Shown here piece after piece: positions 34,938 through 46,520 of a stretch of DNA of 64,000 nucleotides; the first letter of the stretch is position 1; every line of letters starts with the position of its first letter. Source of the stretch: Schistocerca nitens (Eukaryota; Arthropoda; Insecta; Orthoptera; Acrididae); NCBI RefSeq assembly GCF_023898315.1, contig NC_064615.1:1185149413-1185213412 (forward strand), written 5' to 3'. Made by a program: the position numbers and the translations under genes. Below the pieces are notes generated by a model, which did no database searches, was not told the origin of the DNA, and saw only the letters and a program-made list of their open reading frames with translations.

Positions 34938-37112
34938 TTAGCGGAGATTGAGGCCTGGTGGGTAACGGGAAGAGAGGATATATTGAAGAGCAAGTTCCCA
35001 TCTCCGGAGTTCGGATAGGTTGGTGTTAGTGGGAAGTATCCAGATAACCTGGACGGTGTAACACTGTGCCAAGATGTGCTGGCCGTGCACCAAGGCATGT
35101 TTAGCCACAGGGTGATCCTCATTACCAACGAACACTGTCTGCCTGTGTCCATTCATGCGAATGGACAGTTTGTTGCTGGTCATTCCCACATATAATGCGT
35201 CACAATGAAGGCAGGTCAGTTGGTAGATCACGTGGGTGCTTTCACACGTGGCTCTGCCTTTGATCATGTAAACCTTCCGGGTTACAGGACTGGAGTAGGT
35301 GGTGGTGGGAGGGTGCATGGGACAGGTTTTACACCGGGGGTGGTTACAAGGATAGGAGCCAGAGGGTAGGGAAGGTGGTTTGGGGATTTCATAGGGATGA
35401 ACTAACAGGTTACGAAGGTTAGGTGGACGGCGGAAAGACACTCTTGGTGGAGTGGGGAGGATTTCATGAAGGATGGATCTCATTTCAGGGCAGGATTTGA
35501 GGAAGTCGTATCCCTGCTGGAGAGCCACATTCAGAGTCTGGTCCAGTCCCGGAAAGTATCCTGTCACAAGTGGGGATCTTTTGTGGTTCTTCTGTGGGGG
35601 ATTCTGGGTTCGAGGGGATGAGGAAGTGGCTCTGGTTATTTGCTTCTGTACCAGGTCGGGAGGGTAGTTGCGAGATGCGAAAGCTGTTGTCAGGTTGTTG
35701 GTGTAATGGTTCAGGGATTCCGGACTGGAGCAGATTCATTTGCCACGAAGACCTAGGCTGTAGGGAAGGGGCCGTTTGATGTGGAATGGGTGGCAGCTGT
35801 CATAATGCAGGTACTGTTGCTTGTTGGTGGGTTTGATGTGGACGGATGTGTCAAGCTGGCCATTGGACAGGTGGAGGTCAACGTCAAGGAAAGTGGCATG
35901 GGATTTGGAGTAGGACCATGTGAATCTGATGGAACCAAAGGAGTTGAGGTTGGAGAGGAAATTCTGAAGTTCTTCTTCACTGTGAGTCCAGATCATGAAG
36001 ATGTCATCAATAAATCTGTACCAAACTTTGGGTTGGCAGGCCTGGGTAACCAAGAAGGCTTCCTCTAAGCGACCCATGAATAGGTTGGCATACGAGGGGG
36101 CCATCCTGGTACCCATGGCTGTTCCCTTTAATTGTTGGTATGTCTGGCCTTCAAAAGTGAAGACGTTGTGGGTCAGGATGAAGCTGGCTAAGGTGATGAG
36201 GAAAGAGGTTTTAGGTAGGGTGGCAGGTGATCGGCGTGAAAGGAAGTGCTCCATCGTAGCGAGGCCCTGGACGTGCGGATATTTGTGTATAAGGAAGTGG
36301 CATCAATGGTTACAAGGATGGTTTCCGGGGATAACAGATTGGGTAACTATTCCAGGCGTTTGAGAAAGTGGTTGGTGTCTTTGATGAGGGATGGGAGACT
36401 GCATGTAATGGGTTGAAGGTGTTGATCTACATAGGCAGAGATCCGTTCTGTGGGGGCTTGGTAACCAGCTACAATGGGGCGGCCGGGATGATTGGGTTTG
36501 TGGATTTTAGGAAGAAGGTAGAAGGTAGGGGTGCGGGGTGTCGGTGGGGTCAGGAGGTTGATGGAGTCAGGTGAAAGGTTTTGCAGGGGGCCTAAGGTTC
36601 TGAGGATTCCTTGAAGGTCCGCCTGGACATCAGGAATGGGGTTACCTTGGCAAACTTTGTATGTGGTGTTGTCTGAAAGCTGACGCAGTCCCTCAGCCAC
36701 ATACTCCCGACGATCAAGTACCATGGTCGTGGAACCCTTGTCCGCCGGAAGAATGACGATGGATCGGTCAGCCTTCAGATCACGGGAGAGAGGTTTGGAG
36801 GAAAGTTTTAACTACTGAATTAGGGTGTTGTGGTTCCAGGTTGTGTTGATTGGAATTTTGAGGTTTTGGAGGGAGTGGAGCTGCAAGTGGGAGATTGAGT
36901 AGATGGGAGAGACTGGGTTGGTGTGCAATGAGAGGAGGTTGAGGTTTGCTGGAAAGGTTGTGAAGGGTGAGTGAGTTGCCTTTCCGGAGGTGGGAAACCA
37001 GGAGATTGGATAGTTTTTTGAGGTGGAGGGTGGCATGCTGTTCTAATTTACGGTTGGCCTGTAGGAGGATGCTCTGAACAGCCGGTGTGGATGTGGGAGA
37101 GGAAAGATTAAG
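34938..37112 (-). pseudogene. Penelope-like RT + GIY-YIG endonuclease, left-arm copy
   Basis: RT palm parts are at 36347-36724 (FYLLPKIHKPNHPGRPIVAG) and 35736-36254 (LKGTAMGTRMAPSYANLFMG; catalytic YRFIDDIFM; TFLDVDL). The GIY-YIG endonuclease is at 34938-35567 (VIYQLTC, ALYVGMT, NGHRQ) with CX2C pairs before it. Breaks: a frame change near 36245-36255, a TGA at 35736-35738, and the 360-bp deletion near 36790. At 36764-36766 it keeps CGA where the right arm has a stop. The first two breaks are shared with the right arm. Confidence 0.85.
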
Positions 37113-37181
37113 GACTCCTTTTAATATATTACACACAGTTTTTTCGAAATTTTGCCGAATTTCTCCGTCCTTTAATGTGTT

Positions 37182-40100
37182 TTGGCGGCAACACAACCAC
37201 CTAACCTTTGTGCACATCGTTATCTACCAACCCAAGTCCAACATAGCCCAGCTGTAACCAACACCTTCTCACCTTTTTTCACACCAGATCTCCAGTTCCT
37301 TTCCAGTCCACCTTTATCCCTCCCCATATATTTTTATTTTCATTTTCATTTCAGCCTCATGTTCCACTTTCCACCTTCTAATACCATGTCACCCTCACAA
37401 CACCCCCACAACGACCCCATTAAGTTTTATTTACATTCCCTCCGCAAACATGCCTTCGCCCTAGCCAGATTACGCTCCCATATTCTATTTTCTCAGGCTT
37501 GTCTGACATTTGGCATTACCCCCAAAGGCCTCACACTTAAAGTTCCCAACTCTGGCTGCAACACTTCTTTCCATCAGTCCCTATACCAGTTCCAAACTGA
37601 ACAATCCATTGCCCTCACCCACCTAATCCTTCACCTACACATCAACTCAGCCAATGAACACACCCGTCAACTCCTATCCTTAATAAAAGTCCTTAATCTT
37701 TCCTCTCCCACATCCCCACCGGCTGTTCAGAGCATCCTCCTACAGGCCAACCGTAAATTAGAACAGCATGCCACCCTCCACCTCAAAAAACTATCCAATC
37801 TCCTGGTTTCCCACCTCCGGAAAGGCAACTCACTCACCCTTCACAACCTTTCCAGCAAACCTCAACCTCCTCTCATTGCACACCAACCCAGTCTCTCCCA
37901 TCTACTCAATCTCCCACTTGCAGCTCCACTCCCTCCAAAACCTCAAAATTCCAATCAACACAACCTGGAACCACAACACCCTAATTCAGTAGTTAACCTT
38001 TCCTCCAAACCTCTCTCCCAATCCGAAACCTCTGTCCTATCCAAAGGCCTCACCTTCAGCCCCACTCCCAGATTCAACCAAACAGCCCTCGTCAAAGATT
38101 TACTGTCCTACACTCGTACTCTCTGCTGGAAATATCACTTTGCCACGAAGAAAAATGATCCTAATCCTACTCCTAATGATCCAACTCCCCAAGACACCAT
38201 CCAAATTGAACCCTGCCTGGAACAGTTCTGTCCTCCGTCACAGCGGGACCCACCTCCTCTTCCTCAAAATCACCCTCTCCAAACCTTCCAGGAATTTCTG
38301 ACTTCCAGCCTTGCATCTCAATCCTTCTTAAAAAACCTTGATCCTACTCCCAACATCACCACTGCTGAAGCCCAGGCTATCCGTGATCTGAAGGCTGACT
38401 GATCCATCGTCATTCTTCCGGCGGACAAGGGTTCCACGACCGTGGTACTTGATCGTCGGGAGTATGTGGCTGAGGGACTGCGTCAGCTTTCAGACAACAC
38501 CACATACAAAGTTTGCCAAGGTAACCCCATTCCCGATGTCCAGGCGGACCTTCAAGGAATCCTCAGAACCTTAGGCCCCCTGCAAAACCTTTCACCTGAC
38601 TCCATCAACCTCCTGACCCCACCGACACCCCGCACCCCTACCTTCTACCTTCTTCCTAAAATCCACAAACCCAATCATCCCGGCCGCCCCATTGTAGCTG
38701 GTTACCAAGCCCCCACAGAACGGATCTCTGCCTACGTAGATCAACACCTTCAACCCATTACATGCAGTCTCCCATCCTTCATCAAAGACACCAACCACTT
38801 TCTCGAACGCCTGGAATCCTTACCCAATCTGTTATCCCCGGAAACCATCCTTGTAACCATTGATGCCACTTCCTTATACACAAATATCCGCACGTCCAGG
38901 GCCTCGCTACGATGGAGCACTTCCTTTCACGCCGATCACCTGCCACCCTACCTAAAACCTCTTTCCTCATCACCTTAGCCAGCTTCATCCTGACCCACAA
39001 CTTCTTCACTTTTGAAGGCCAGACATACCAACAATTAAAGGGAACAGCCATGGGTACTAGGATGGCCCCCTCGTACGCCAACCTATTCATGGGTCGCTTA
39101 GAGGAAGCCTTCTTGGTTACCCAGGCCTGCCAACCCAAAGTTTGGTACAGATTTATTGATGACATCTTCATGATCTGGACTCACAGTGAAGAAGAACTTC
39201 AGAATTTCCTCTCCAACCTCAACTCCTTTGGTTCCATCAGATTCACCTGGTCCTACTCCAAATCCCATGCCACTTTCCTTGACGTTGACCTCCACCTATC
39301 CAATGGCCAGCTTGACACATCCGTCCACATCAAACCCACCAACAAGCAACAGTACCTGCATTATGACAGCTGCCACCCATTCCACATCAAACGGCCCCTT
39401 CCCTACAGCCTAGGTCTTCGTGGCAAATGAATCTGCTCCAGTCCGGAATCCCTGAACCATTACACCAACAACCTGACAACAGCTTTCGCATCTCGCAACT
39501 ACCCTCCCGACCTGGTACAGAAGCAAATAACCAGAGCCACTTCCTCATCCCCTCGAACCCAGAATCCCCCACAGAAGAACCACAAAAGATCCCCACTTGT
39601 GACAGGATACTTTCCGGGACTGGACCAGACTCTGAATGTGGCTCTCCAGCAGGGATACGACTTCCTCAAATCCTGCCCTGAAATGAGATCCATCCTTTAT
39701 GAAATCCTCCCCACTCCACCAAGAGTGTCTTTCCGCCGTCCACCTAACCTATGTAACCTCTTGGTTCATCCCTATGAAATCCCCAAACCACCTTCCCTAC
39801 CCTCTGGCTCCTACCCTTGTAACCGCCCCCGGTGTAAAACCTGTCCCATGCACCCTCCCACCACCACCTACTCAAGTCCTGTAACCCGGAAGGTGTACAC
39901 GATCAAAGGCAGAGCCACGTGTGAAAGCACCCACGTGATCTACCAACTGACCTGCCTTCATTGTGACGCATTATATGTGGGAATGACCAGCAACAAACTG
40001 TCCATTCGCATGAATGGACACAGGCAGACAGTGTTTGTTGGTAATGAGGATCACCCTGTGGCTAAACATGCCTTGGTGCACGGCCAGCACATCTTGGCAC

Positions 40101-40228
40101 AGTGTTACACCGTTCGGGTTATCTGGATACTTCCCACTAACACCAACCTATCCGAACTCCGGAGATGGGAACTTGCCCTTCAGTATATCCTCTCTTCCCG
40201 TTACCCACCAGGCCTCAACCTCTGCTAA
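37182..40228 (+). pseudogene. Penelope-like RT + GIY-YIG endonuclease, right-arm copy
   Basis: The frame opens at ATG 37182 and encodes a Ser/Pro/Leu-rich N-terminal region to 38402, then RT from VLDRREYVAEGLRQLSDNTT (38442) through IDATSLYTNI, LKGTAMGTRMAPSYANLFMG and catalytic FIDD (near 39155), thumb at 39290-39430, and GIY-YIG from about 39930 (VIYQLTC, ALYVGMT). Penelope-type elements use such an RT with this endonuclease. Only three lesions break it: TGA at 38400-38402 (CGA in the other arm), a single-base frame change near 38885-38912, and TGA at 39428-39430. The last two are shared with the left arm. Confidence 0.88.
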
Positions 40229-40364
40229 TTTCAAGTTGCCGCCACTCATACCTCACCTGTCATTCAACATCATCTTTGCCTCTGTACTTCCGCCTCGACT
40301 GACATCTCTACCCAAACTCTTTGCCTTTACATATGTCTGCTTGTGTCTGTATATGTGAGGATGG

Positions 40365-40366
<2 letters not shown>

Positions 40367-40415
<49 letters not shown>
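40367..40415. repeat. (TG)n microsatellite
   Basis: About 24 TG units inside the 3' region of the right-arm Penelope-like copy; the left arm has only a short CA run at the matching place (34787-34798). Confidence 0.95.
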
Positions 40416-40417
<2 letters not shown>

Positions 40418-40556
40418 TGTGTGCGTGCGCGCGCGAGTGTATATTTGTCTCTTTTCCCCCCCAAGGTAAGTTTTTCCGCTCCCGGGATTGGAATGACTCC
40501 TTACCCTATCCCTTAAAAGCCACATCCTTTCGTCTTTCCCTCTCCTTCCCTCTTTC

Positions 40557-40583
40557 CTGACGCAGCAACCGTTGGTTGCGAAA
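40557..40583 (+). ncRNA. Degenerate hammerhead-like core, Penelope-like end
   Basis: Same GCAACC/GGTTGC stem (40565-40570, 40574-40579) and GAAA (40580-40583) as the partner at 34633-34659, but the core reads CTGACGC instead of CTGATGA, which should stop catalysis. Confidence 0.45.
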
Positions 40584-40660
40584 GCTTGAATTTTGTGTGT
40601 GTGTTTGTGTTTGTTTGTGTGTCTATTAACATGCCAACACTTTTGTTTGTCTTTGTTTTT

Positions 40661-42640
40661 AGATATATTTTTCCCACGTGGAATGTTTCCCTTATATATA
40701 CATATATCCGACTGTAAGCAAGACAGGCACCACAGTACATTTTAATTTTCACTGTCCTGAATATAGTTTGATGGCATAAAATATACACGTTTCAATTCAC
40801 TGTGACGGGCGATAGGAGAATGCTGTGTGAAGAGGTGTGACACTGCACTTTGGCACACTTAAGACCAAATAACATGTCTTACATTTCCTCGAACACACAT
40901 ATTTTATGCATCAAACTCTTCAGAAGGATGTGCGCTACGAAATGAACATATTTTTGAAAATTCGTTTTTTTTTTACGCCCTTTCTCAAACGCTGATGGAA
41001 GTGGCGGGGGAGATACTATCTAGTTTTTCGCCGGTTCGGAAATATCGTAGATCTGGGGCTGATGCGCAGAGCAGTCTGATCTATAGTGGGGAAGTGGGTA
41101 GTCTGCACGTGCATGTGACCCGTGTTTACATTTAGTGATTTTGCTGTTTGTTCTGCGTTTACTGTTCTCATGTCAAATGAAAACAAAACAGATTTCTGTG
41201 GCCGGGAGCTATCAAGTGAATTAAAATACATTCACTTAATTACAGAAGGCAAAAATGTGTTATTAGTTTCAGATTTTATTTTATTTCCATCTTTCTGACC
41301 GTCAAGCATTAATTGCCTTGCAGAACTATGAAGTTCTTTTTGTCGGTTTGCTAAAGAAATTTTCTTTTATTAATATTTTCTGCTGAGGCAGACAATATAT
41401 TTGAAACGAAGTGTTTAATTTCACACACTGTTCGCTGCATTTCAAGTGCACATTTTCAACTTCTATCACGTATGGCATTGTGCCATAAAAGAGAACCAAA
41501 CATGAGATAACACAGTACTACTACTCCAAGGAAATTTACATTCGGAAAACCACACTGAAAAGCTTAATATCAGGTCTTGGCCTACTTCACTAGGAATCTG
41601 GACAAACGAATGTGCACATTTTAGTATGGGTAACGAAATTCCAATGCTCCTGGAGTATTCTCTGGTGTTATGTTTTGTTTCTTTAATGACATAATGTAAG
41701 ATCTTTTAATGTTTTACACGTATGAACACAAGGGCTCCCTACAACATCGTAGCTGCGCACATGCGGTAATGCCTGTCATCTGGCGCTCTCTGGCAACTGC
41801 AGAAACGAACCTATTTCTAACAGGTTGCAGGAAAATATTTCCAATGGTGGTTTGAAAAACGTTACTATCAAAGTAAATTTCCTTTTACGCAAGTTGAACT
41901 ATGTGCGAGAATGTACGATGAATTTCTTAAATCACAGACCGTTTGACTCTCATTTAAAAATAAACTCTTTGATGACGAGCCAGTTAGATGAATTTCGAGC
42001 ACAGAAGATCAGACATTTATGTCGTTATTAAAAATTTTAGTGGCACATTTGTGTGATGTATCTTAAATTGTAGTATGCGCATAAAATACCAACATTATAT
42101 GTGAAAGCTTAGCCTCTCTTGCAGTGTATTAATCTTGTAGACCAGTGTTATATGTGAAAACTTTACTTTTTTTGTAGCGACACTATGTATATTAATTTAA
42201 ACCATTAACTTTTTCTGTTTGTGTGTTCGCGCTACTGAACAGTGATGTTGCTATTGGCTGACTACATCACGTGTCCTGAGCCCTGAATACCCGCTGTCAT
42301 CGGCTGGCGAGTTCACGTGACATGGACTATGACTGGCTTACAAAAGGGCATCGCAACTCGATTTCAGTGTGTTGGAAAGTAACATGCAGTGTTTGATGGA
42401 GTTCAAATTTATACTTTTGTAATACAAAAATATGCAGCCTACAAGTTGCTACACATCCGAGATCTTTCCTAAAAGTGTTTTTTTCCCTGTGCTTCATTTT
42501 CTAAAGTGCCGGGAAATTCTACGTCCGTGTATAAAACCATAACCATTCAAAGGACTGTAAGTTATACAGTTCCGAGAGAAAATATACTGTCAGTTAACAG
42601 GGAAAAGTATGTTTTCACCTGGGAGAGAATGTATTTTTAA
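40661..42640. other. Right part of the TIR element, no coding signal
   Basis: About 2 kb of AT-rich sequence between the Penelope-like pair and the right TIR. Short open frames (for example 41016-41231 on the minus strand) show no known motif. Confidence 0.5.
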
Positions 42641-42699
42641 CCGGGAAATCCGGGAATTTTTTTCCTTGTCCGCGTATACACCCTGTTTTGGAATTGCAA

Positions 42700-45232
42700 C
42701 GTCCACTTGTATTCTTACTTCAGGAAATAAAATTGCGCCCTCACATCCGCTTTGAGCTTTCGCGCTTCTTCCCAGTCCATTTTGGCATTCGCCTCGAGGT
42801 CAGCATTCCATCTCATGGGTGAGCCATGCTGCTCATACGGGATGATGTTCATTGTCAACCCATCCCCCTGACTACTCGTCTTCAAGCTGTTGCAGTTCAC
42901 CTCTTCCTTCCTCACTTGAGCTTTTCCCTTTGTACCGTTTATATCCCTCCATAATTCTATCACCTGGGCAGACTTCCTCCAACTTATTGGGCAGCTACCT
43001 CACCCATTTCTGCTGCTCGGTGACTTTAATGTGCACCATCCTCTTTGGAGTTCTCCCAGAAGCTGTCAGAGAGGTGCCCTCTTTGCTGACCTTAATCGAC
43101 TTAACCATATGTGCCTTAACATGAGAGCGTCCACGTTCTTTTCAGATCCATGTTTTTTGATTTGGAGAAAGCCTACCTGCTATAGGACTGGTATCCTCTA
43201 TACACTGTACACGTGTGGCTACCGTGAGCTCCTGCCCCATTTCCTTGAGGAATTTTTAAAAGACCAAGTTTTCAGGATACCTTTATCCAGGAAAACTGTG
43301 CCTCACGGTTCCATCTTGAGCATTGTCATCTTTGCTCTCGCCATTAATCTTATAATGGCCTGTCCCCTGCCTGATCATCTCGGGCTCCCTTTTTGTTGAC
43401 GATTTTGCATCTATTGCAGTTCTGCATGAACCTGTCTCATCGAGCGAGGTCTTCAGTGAGTCTAGATCATCTTTACTCGTGGAGCATTGACACTGGCTTT
43501 CCTTTTTACACTGATAAAACCGTTTGTACGAATTTCTGGCAGCGCTGTTGGTCTCTCCCTCTATATTTACATCTCGGGCACGTTGCTCTTCCGTTTGTTG
43601 AAACTACAAAATTCCCGGGGCTCTTGCTCGACAGGAAACTTTCTCGGTCCTCCCCCGTGTTTTACTTGGCAGCCCGCTGTATGCAGTCCCTCAATGTCCT
43701 GTGTGTCCATAGTGGTACTTCCTGGGGTGCAGATCGAACACCCTTATCCATTTGTAATGATACCTTGTCTGTTCAAAACTAGACTGGGGGTGCTTTGTTT
43801 GTGCATCCATCTTACACAGTCTCAGTACTGTCCCCCATTGTGGCACCCGTTTTGCCACTGGCGCCTTTTACACTAGCCCGGTTGAAAGTCCGCATGCAGA
43901 TGCTGCCGAACCACCGCTGTTCTACTGCCGTGACTTTCTCCTCAGCCGATACGCGTGCTGTTAGTGTGCCACGTGTGGCCACCCGTCCTGTCTCTCTTTC
44001 TTCGATGACTCCTTTGATCGCCAGTATGGGGCGCATCCCTCTTCTATCGTACCTCCTGGAGTTCGCCTTCAGCTCTTGCTCTGGCAGATTAACTTCACGC
44101 TCCCTGCAACTTTCCCGGTGGGTGTGAACCCAGCTCTAACCTTGGCTTTGTGCAGTGGCCCGTGTTCACCTTGGCCTCATTCCTATCCTAAGGACACTAC
44201 TCCAGCCTCTCTCTATCGCCTTCAGTTTCCCGACCTTCACACGGAACTTCGTAATAGTACCTTTGTGTAAATTGACGGCTCTAGGACTGACTGCATTGTC
44301 GGCTGTGCCTTCGTCATTGGCGCCAACATTTTTCAGTATTGGCTTCTGGCACACTGCTCAGTATTTACAGCAGACCTCTTCGCCCTGTATCGGGCCACGC
44401 AGTGCATTTGGCAACATAGGCTTTTCAATTGTGTCATCTGCTCAGACTCTTATCAGTGCCCTTCAAATCCTCTGTGCACTGTACACATTAATGCAATACA
44501 TCCAGGAAAAGTGTTACTTGCTCACTCTTGATGGAGCCACTGTGATGTTTGTGTGGGTTCGTGGACATGCCATTCTGATGGGAAATGAGGCTGCTGATGG
44601 TGCTGCAAGGCTACAGTCCTCGTACCTCAGCCCACTAGTTCTTATATTCCCTCTGTCGATCTCTGTGTTGTCGTCTGTCAGGAGGTTGTGTCGCTTTGGC
44701 ATCACCACTGTTCCTCCCTTCGTGGGGATAAGCTCCAGGTCATTAAGCCTCTCACAGCAGCATGGACAACCTCCTCTTGGCCCCCCTGCCACAAGGTGAT
44801 CATTTTAACTAGGTTGCATATTGGGCACGCCCTTTTAGCCATTTCCATATGTTAAGTGGTGCTTCCCCATCACTTTGTGCACATTGCACACAACTTTTAA
44901 CTGTCTGCCGTATCCTGACTGAATTCCTCTTTTTTAAAGAAAAAAACTGTTTACATTTCTGTTTGGGTTTGCCATCTGAGTTATCGGCTGTTTTAGCGAA
45001 TGATGCATGGGCTGCCAACCATGTTTTTTATCCGTCAAAGCAATATTAGTTCTGGACCGTTTCTCTAGGGTGTACTTTATAGTCCTTTCTCCACGTACCT
45101 GTTTTTAGCTGGCTTATCTTCTGTCAATTGGCAGTGACATATAGTTGTTTTTAACTCCTCTCTTTGTATTTCACAGTTTTGGCATTGGTGCATATGACCT
45201 TAGTTGTTTTTGCGCCCTAAAGCAAAACAAAC
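42700..45232 (+). mobile_element. I/LOA-like non-LTR retrotransposon, second copy, heavily deleted
   Basis: Starts within the endonuclease and ends in GCGCCCTAAAGCAAAACAAA, a normal tail for this LINE type. Domain order matches the element at 1-5452, but large parts of the RT are missing. It abuts the right end of the TIR element at 42685. Confidence 0.75.
42960..44800 (+). pseudogene. LINE Pol pseudogene: endonuclease, RT and RNase H remains
   Basis: Endonuclease remains near 42968-43050 (WADFLQLIGQLPHPFLLLGD, FNVHHPLWS). RT remains near 43150-43740 (DLEKAYL; SGTSWGADRTPL, the counterpart of TNWGADRSTL in the first copy). RNase H near 44265-44600 (IDGSRTDCIVGCAFVIGA, FTADLFALYRA, HSDGK). 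Frame changes occur every few hundred bases, so it is old. Confidence 0.7.
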
Positions 45233-45660
45233 TCACTCCTAGGCTGCAGCCTGAACTCAGCTGATCATAGCCAAAAGCGCGTTCAACAATTCACGAATTG
45301 TGGCCTGCTCCTCCAGCATCTTTGTACAGCAGGAACACATCCTGCCCATCCTAGTAAATTTAACTGAACAAATAAACTATAAAAACAGACAAAAACCTAG
45401 ATGTGCAACTATCTATACTCCTGACGTGTCACCAAGGGACACTTGATACCTCAATGAACTGTATAATTGGCTGTTCAAAAGAAATGGAACCTGTGTTATG
45501 GACTGCCTGAAGTTACACTCACCTTTAGGAACGCGAGATGAAACCTTGTAAATAGAAAAATACGCATGAGATTTAAGAAGTATAGTACTAGGAAAACACA
45601 GGAAAAGCTAGATACGTAACTGGCTGCTGTGGAGATGTGACGAGGCGACAGCTGAGGGCG

Positions 45661-45810
45661 TGGATGTCTTACTAAATGAATGGATGTCTTACTAAATGAA
45701 TGGATGTCTTACTAAATGAACGGATGTCTTACTAAATGAACGGATGTCTTACTAAATGAACGGATGTCTTACTAAATGAACGGATGTCTTACTAAATGAA
45801 TGGATGTCTT
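45661..45810. repeat. 20-bp minisatellite, 7.5 copies
   Basis: Unit [T/C]GGATGTCTTACTAAATGAA. Copies 1-3 begin with T, copies 4-7 begin with C, and the final half copy (45801-45810) begins with T. Otherwise the units are identical. Confidence 0.97.
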
Positions 45811-45949
45811 GAAAACAAAAGAAATTAGCAACTACTATGCTGCAAACTGAAGGAATGTACACTTCTGGCTACAATACAGGAGATTAAACCTCTTAAATAG
45901 AAAACATGGGTTCCTTTGCTCGTCCGTGTTGCCTTCATCCTTTGTCACC

Positions 45950-46520
45950 TCGGTTTCGTATATCATCTTCATCCCTTAACCATAGGGTCCAAAGGTGGAC
46001 CTGAGATTTTTCAGTTCTGCATTCAGGTGTTCTTTATCACTGATCCTGTGGGCCCTCATTGTTAATGTGAGCAGGGTGGATTTCTTCTGCCTGGGCTTAT
46101 GGTGGGAGAAGGGATGTAGGTACCTCCCGGTGTTGGTGGATTTTCTATATACTCTGCGGGCAAGTTTACCATCAGGGTTTTGGTAAACTTTCACGTGAGA
46201 AAAGGCAGTAACCCTTCTTTTCTATATCTATGGTAAACTGGATTTTACTGTGCTGTTGATTGAGGTGTTGATGGAAATTCTGTAGCTGTTGTTTTTCACG
46301 TGGTCAGATAAGGTATCATCAGCATACTGTAATAAGCGTTCTGGGCATAATGGGGCAGAATTAAGAGCTGTTCCTTCAAATGTCTCCACGTCTTATTTTC
46401 ACTGATAATAAGAAATAAAACAGATGCGAGTAAAGGATGTCTAACACCCCTCCTCCTCATCCTCAGTACACTGTCATATTATGAAAACAGCTTCTTCCAC
46501 TACTGTGTAAGCAGAACATC
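45950..46520 (-). pseudogene. Penelope-like RT fragment (palm end and thumb)
   Basis: The minus strand reads LLQYADDTLSD near 46303-46345, the catalytic box of a Penelope-like RT, then VKVYQNPDGKLARRVYRKST and YLHPFSHHKPRQKKSTLLTL, then RAHRISDKEHLNAELKNLRS (46194 back to 45976). These are the known FLD-V-VYR-P-TH-T-RYL and SHHP..K blocks of Penelope. Stops and a gap follow the catalytic box. The family differs from the palindrome copies. Confidence 0.8.

Larger units (their letters stand above)
34577..37112 (-). mobile_element. Penelope-like element, left arm of palindrome, 5'-truncated
   Basis: Reverse-complement match of about 37690-40649, from the GCGCTGGCAGGTCAATAGAC side at the outer end to the AAAGATTAAGGACTCCTTTT point at the inner end. 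Relative to the right arm it lacks about 360 bp (right-arm 38020-38382) with a few C of microhomology at the break, and it has a shorter CA/TG run. Confidence 0.9.
37120..40660 (+). mobile_element. Penelope-like element, right arm, near full length
   Basis: The longer of two head-to-head copies. About 37113-37689 is present only here and holds the 5' leader and ORF start; from 37690 outward it is paired with the left arm. It ends with a (TG)n run, an altered hammerhead-like core, and a tail ending in TTTTTAGATATATTTTTCCC. Confidence 0.85.
26749..42685. mobile_element. TIR DNA element split by nested retroelements
   Basis: The left end (26749) reads CAGGGTGTATACGACCCGGG and the right end (42685) is the inverse of CAGGGTGTATACGCGGACAA. 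Both are followed inward by several CCGGGAA/TCCCGG steps. Only about 1.9 kb on the left (to about 28615) and 2 kb on the right (from about 40661) belong to this element; the 12 kb between are RTE, mariner and Penelope-like insertions. I see no clear target duplication and no transposase, so the superfamily is open. Confidence 0.7.

Noticed and set aside
37182..38402. Independent host gene encoding a Ser/Pro-rich protein
   Set aside because: It is the N-terminal part of the Penelope-like ORF and continues in frame into the RT past one stop.
45661..45810. CRISPR-like array
   Set aside because: The 20-bp units are contiguous without spacers, in a eukaryotic intron; it is a minisatellite.
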